Below are positions 5,051-5,398 of a DNA stretch of 5,398 nt, piece by piece. The position numbers and the translations under genes are program-made. The notes below the pieces were generated by a model that saw only the letters and a program-made list of their open reading frames with translations, was not told the DNA's origin and did no database searches. Position 1 is the first letter of the stretch. Each line of letters starts with the position of its first letter. Location: positions 1 through 5,398 of the forward strand of contig JAZLIC010000133.1 of the NCBI GenBank assembly GCA_045617225.1. Direction: 5' to 3'. The DNA comes from JAZLIC01 sp045617225. GTDB lineage: Bacteria > Bacillota > Clostridia > Monoglobales > Monoglobaceae.

Positions 5051-5398
5051 CTATTTTCCTAAGCTATCTGTAATTTCAACCATCTTTTTATCATTATAGC
5101 AACTAAACATTTCTTCAACATTATCAGGGCGTGATTTTGGTGTAAGGAGGCTTATAATAGGCACAAGTATAAGACCGCCCACCATAGCAAATACGCCTGA
5201 ATACAAAGAATTTTTAAAGACAAACAAGAGTACGGGAATGCCCGAAACATCAAGCATACCAAGCGAGATTAAAAGTTGGATAATTTCAAGACCTACACCG
5301 TATACAAAACAGGTTGCAACCGCAATTTTTGAAGTCTTTTTATAATAGAGGCCATACAAAAACGGAGCTAAAAACGCACCTGCCAAAGCACCCCAGGA
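5051..5398 (-). CDS. Sodium:solute symporter family protein, C-terminal fragment (cut by window edge)
   Basis: The frame is open from the right edge to a TAG at 5053-5051, giving the last 115 residues; the 5' part lies outside the window. The visible start, S-W-G-A-L-A-G-A-F-L-A-P-F-L-Y-G-L-Y, is a strong signature of the sodium:solute symporter (SSS) family in one of its last transmembrane helices. Two more hydrophobic segments follow (about residues 25-46 and 60-83), then a hydrophilic cytoplasmic tail with V-E-E-M-F-S-C-Y. SSS carriers use the sodium gradient to take up amino acids, sugars, carboxylates or vitamins; the substrate cannot be read from this fragment. Its stop lies 14 bp before the paaK ATG, so it probably belongs to the same operon and may import the acid that PaaK activates. 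This is an edge truncation, not a broken gene. Confidence 0.88.
   Translation of the reverse strand, partial: SWGALAGAFLAPFLYGLYYKKTSKIAVATCFVYGVGLEIIQLLISLGMLDVSGIPVLLFVFKNSLYSGVFAMVGGLILVPIISLLTPKSRPDNVEEMFSCYNDKKMVEITDSLGK

Noticed and set aside
4527..5062. Several short open frames on both strands within paaK
   Set aside because: All overlap the well-supported PaaK reading frame with its ordered adenylation motifs. They are out-of-frame shadows.

Overview
The window is an AT-rich segment of a low-GC Gram-positive genome, most likely a member of the Clostridia. The evidence is strong AAGGAGG-type ribosome binding sites, TTG and GTG starts, sigma-A promoters, a CCA-encoding tRNA-Gly gene, a secreted protein with 'YNIGGRT' repeats of a kind I associate with clostridial surface proteins, and a PaaK/ACT-domain gene pair typical of anaerobic Firmicutes. 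This assignment is inferred from sequence character, not from a database search. The window shows no phage, insertion sequence, CRISPR array or plasmid feature.

Left part (1-930), minus strand. A secreted protein gene runs off the left edge. It has a signal peptide and two copies of a ~60-residue unit built around Y-N-I-G-G-R-T, and its own sigma-A promoter with an extended -10. Directly upstream lies a complete tRNA-Gly(GCC) transcription unit: a near-consensus promoter with an A-rich upstream element, the tRNA, and a 14-bp hairpin terminator that abuts the CCA end.

Middle part (930-2515), plus strand. A 38-codon ORF with an excellent ribosome binding site encodes little more than a signal peptide. 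It may be the stump of a secreted stalk-type protein. A hairpin whose T-run lies on the minus strand follows, and then a complete murA (TTG start). MurA catalyses the first committed step of peptidoglycan synthesis, and all the catalytic residues I looked for are present, including the fosfomycin-target cysteine.

Right part (2480-5398), minus strand. A tightly packed gene string reads leftward: the C-terminal end of a sodium:solute symporter (cut by the right edge), phenylacetate-CoA ligase (paaK), a tandem ACT-domain protein, and a membrane-anchored DUF218 (YdcF/SanA/ElyC-like) protein. Gaps are 9-16 bp, so co-transcription is likely. The string converges on murA and ends in a hairpin that overlaps the murA stop codon. 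The likely theme is uptake of an organic (possibly aromatic) acid, its activation to a CoA thioester, and ACT-domain sensing of an amino acid or related ligand. The DUF218 gene is an envelope-type protein that may only share the transcript.

Most of the window is ordinary chromosomal housekeeping. The points most worth a second look are the duplicated-repeat secreted protein, the signal-peptide-only ORF with the wrongly oriented terminator behind it, and the symporter-PaaK-ACT-DUF218 operon.
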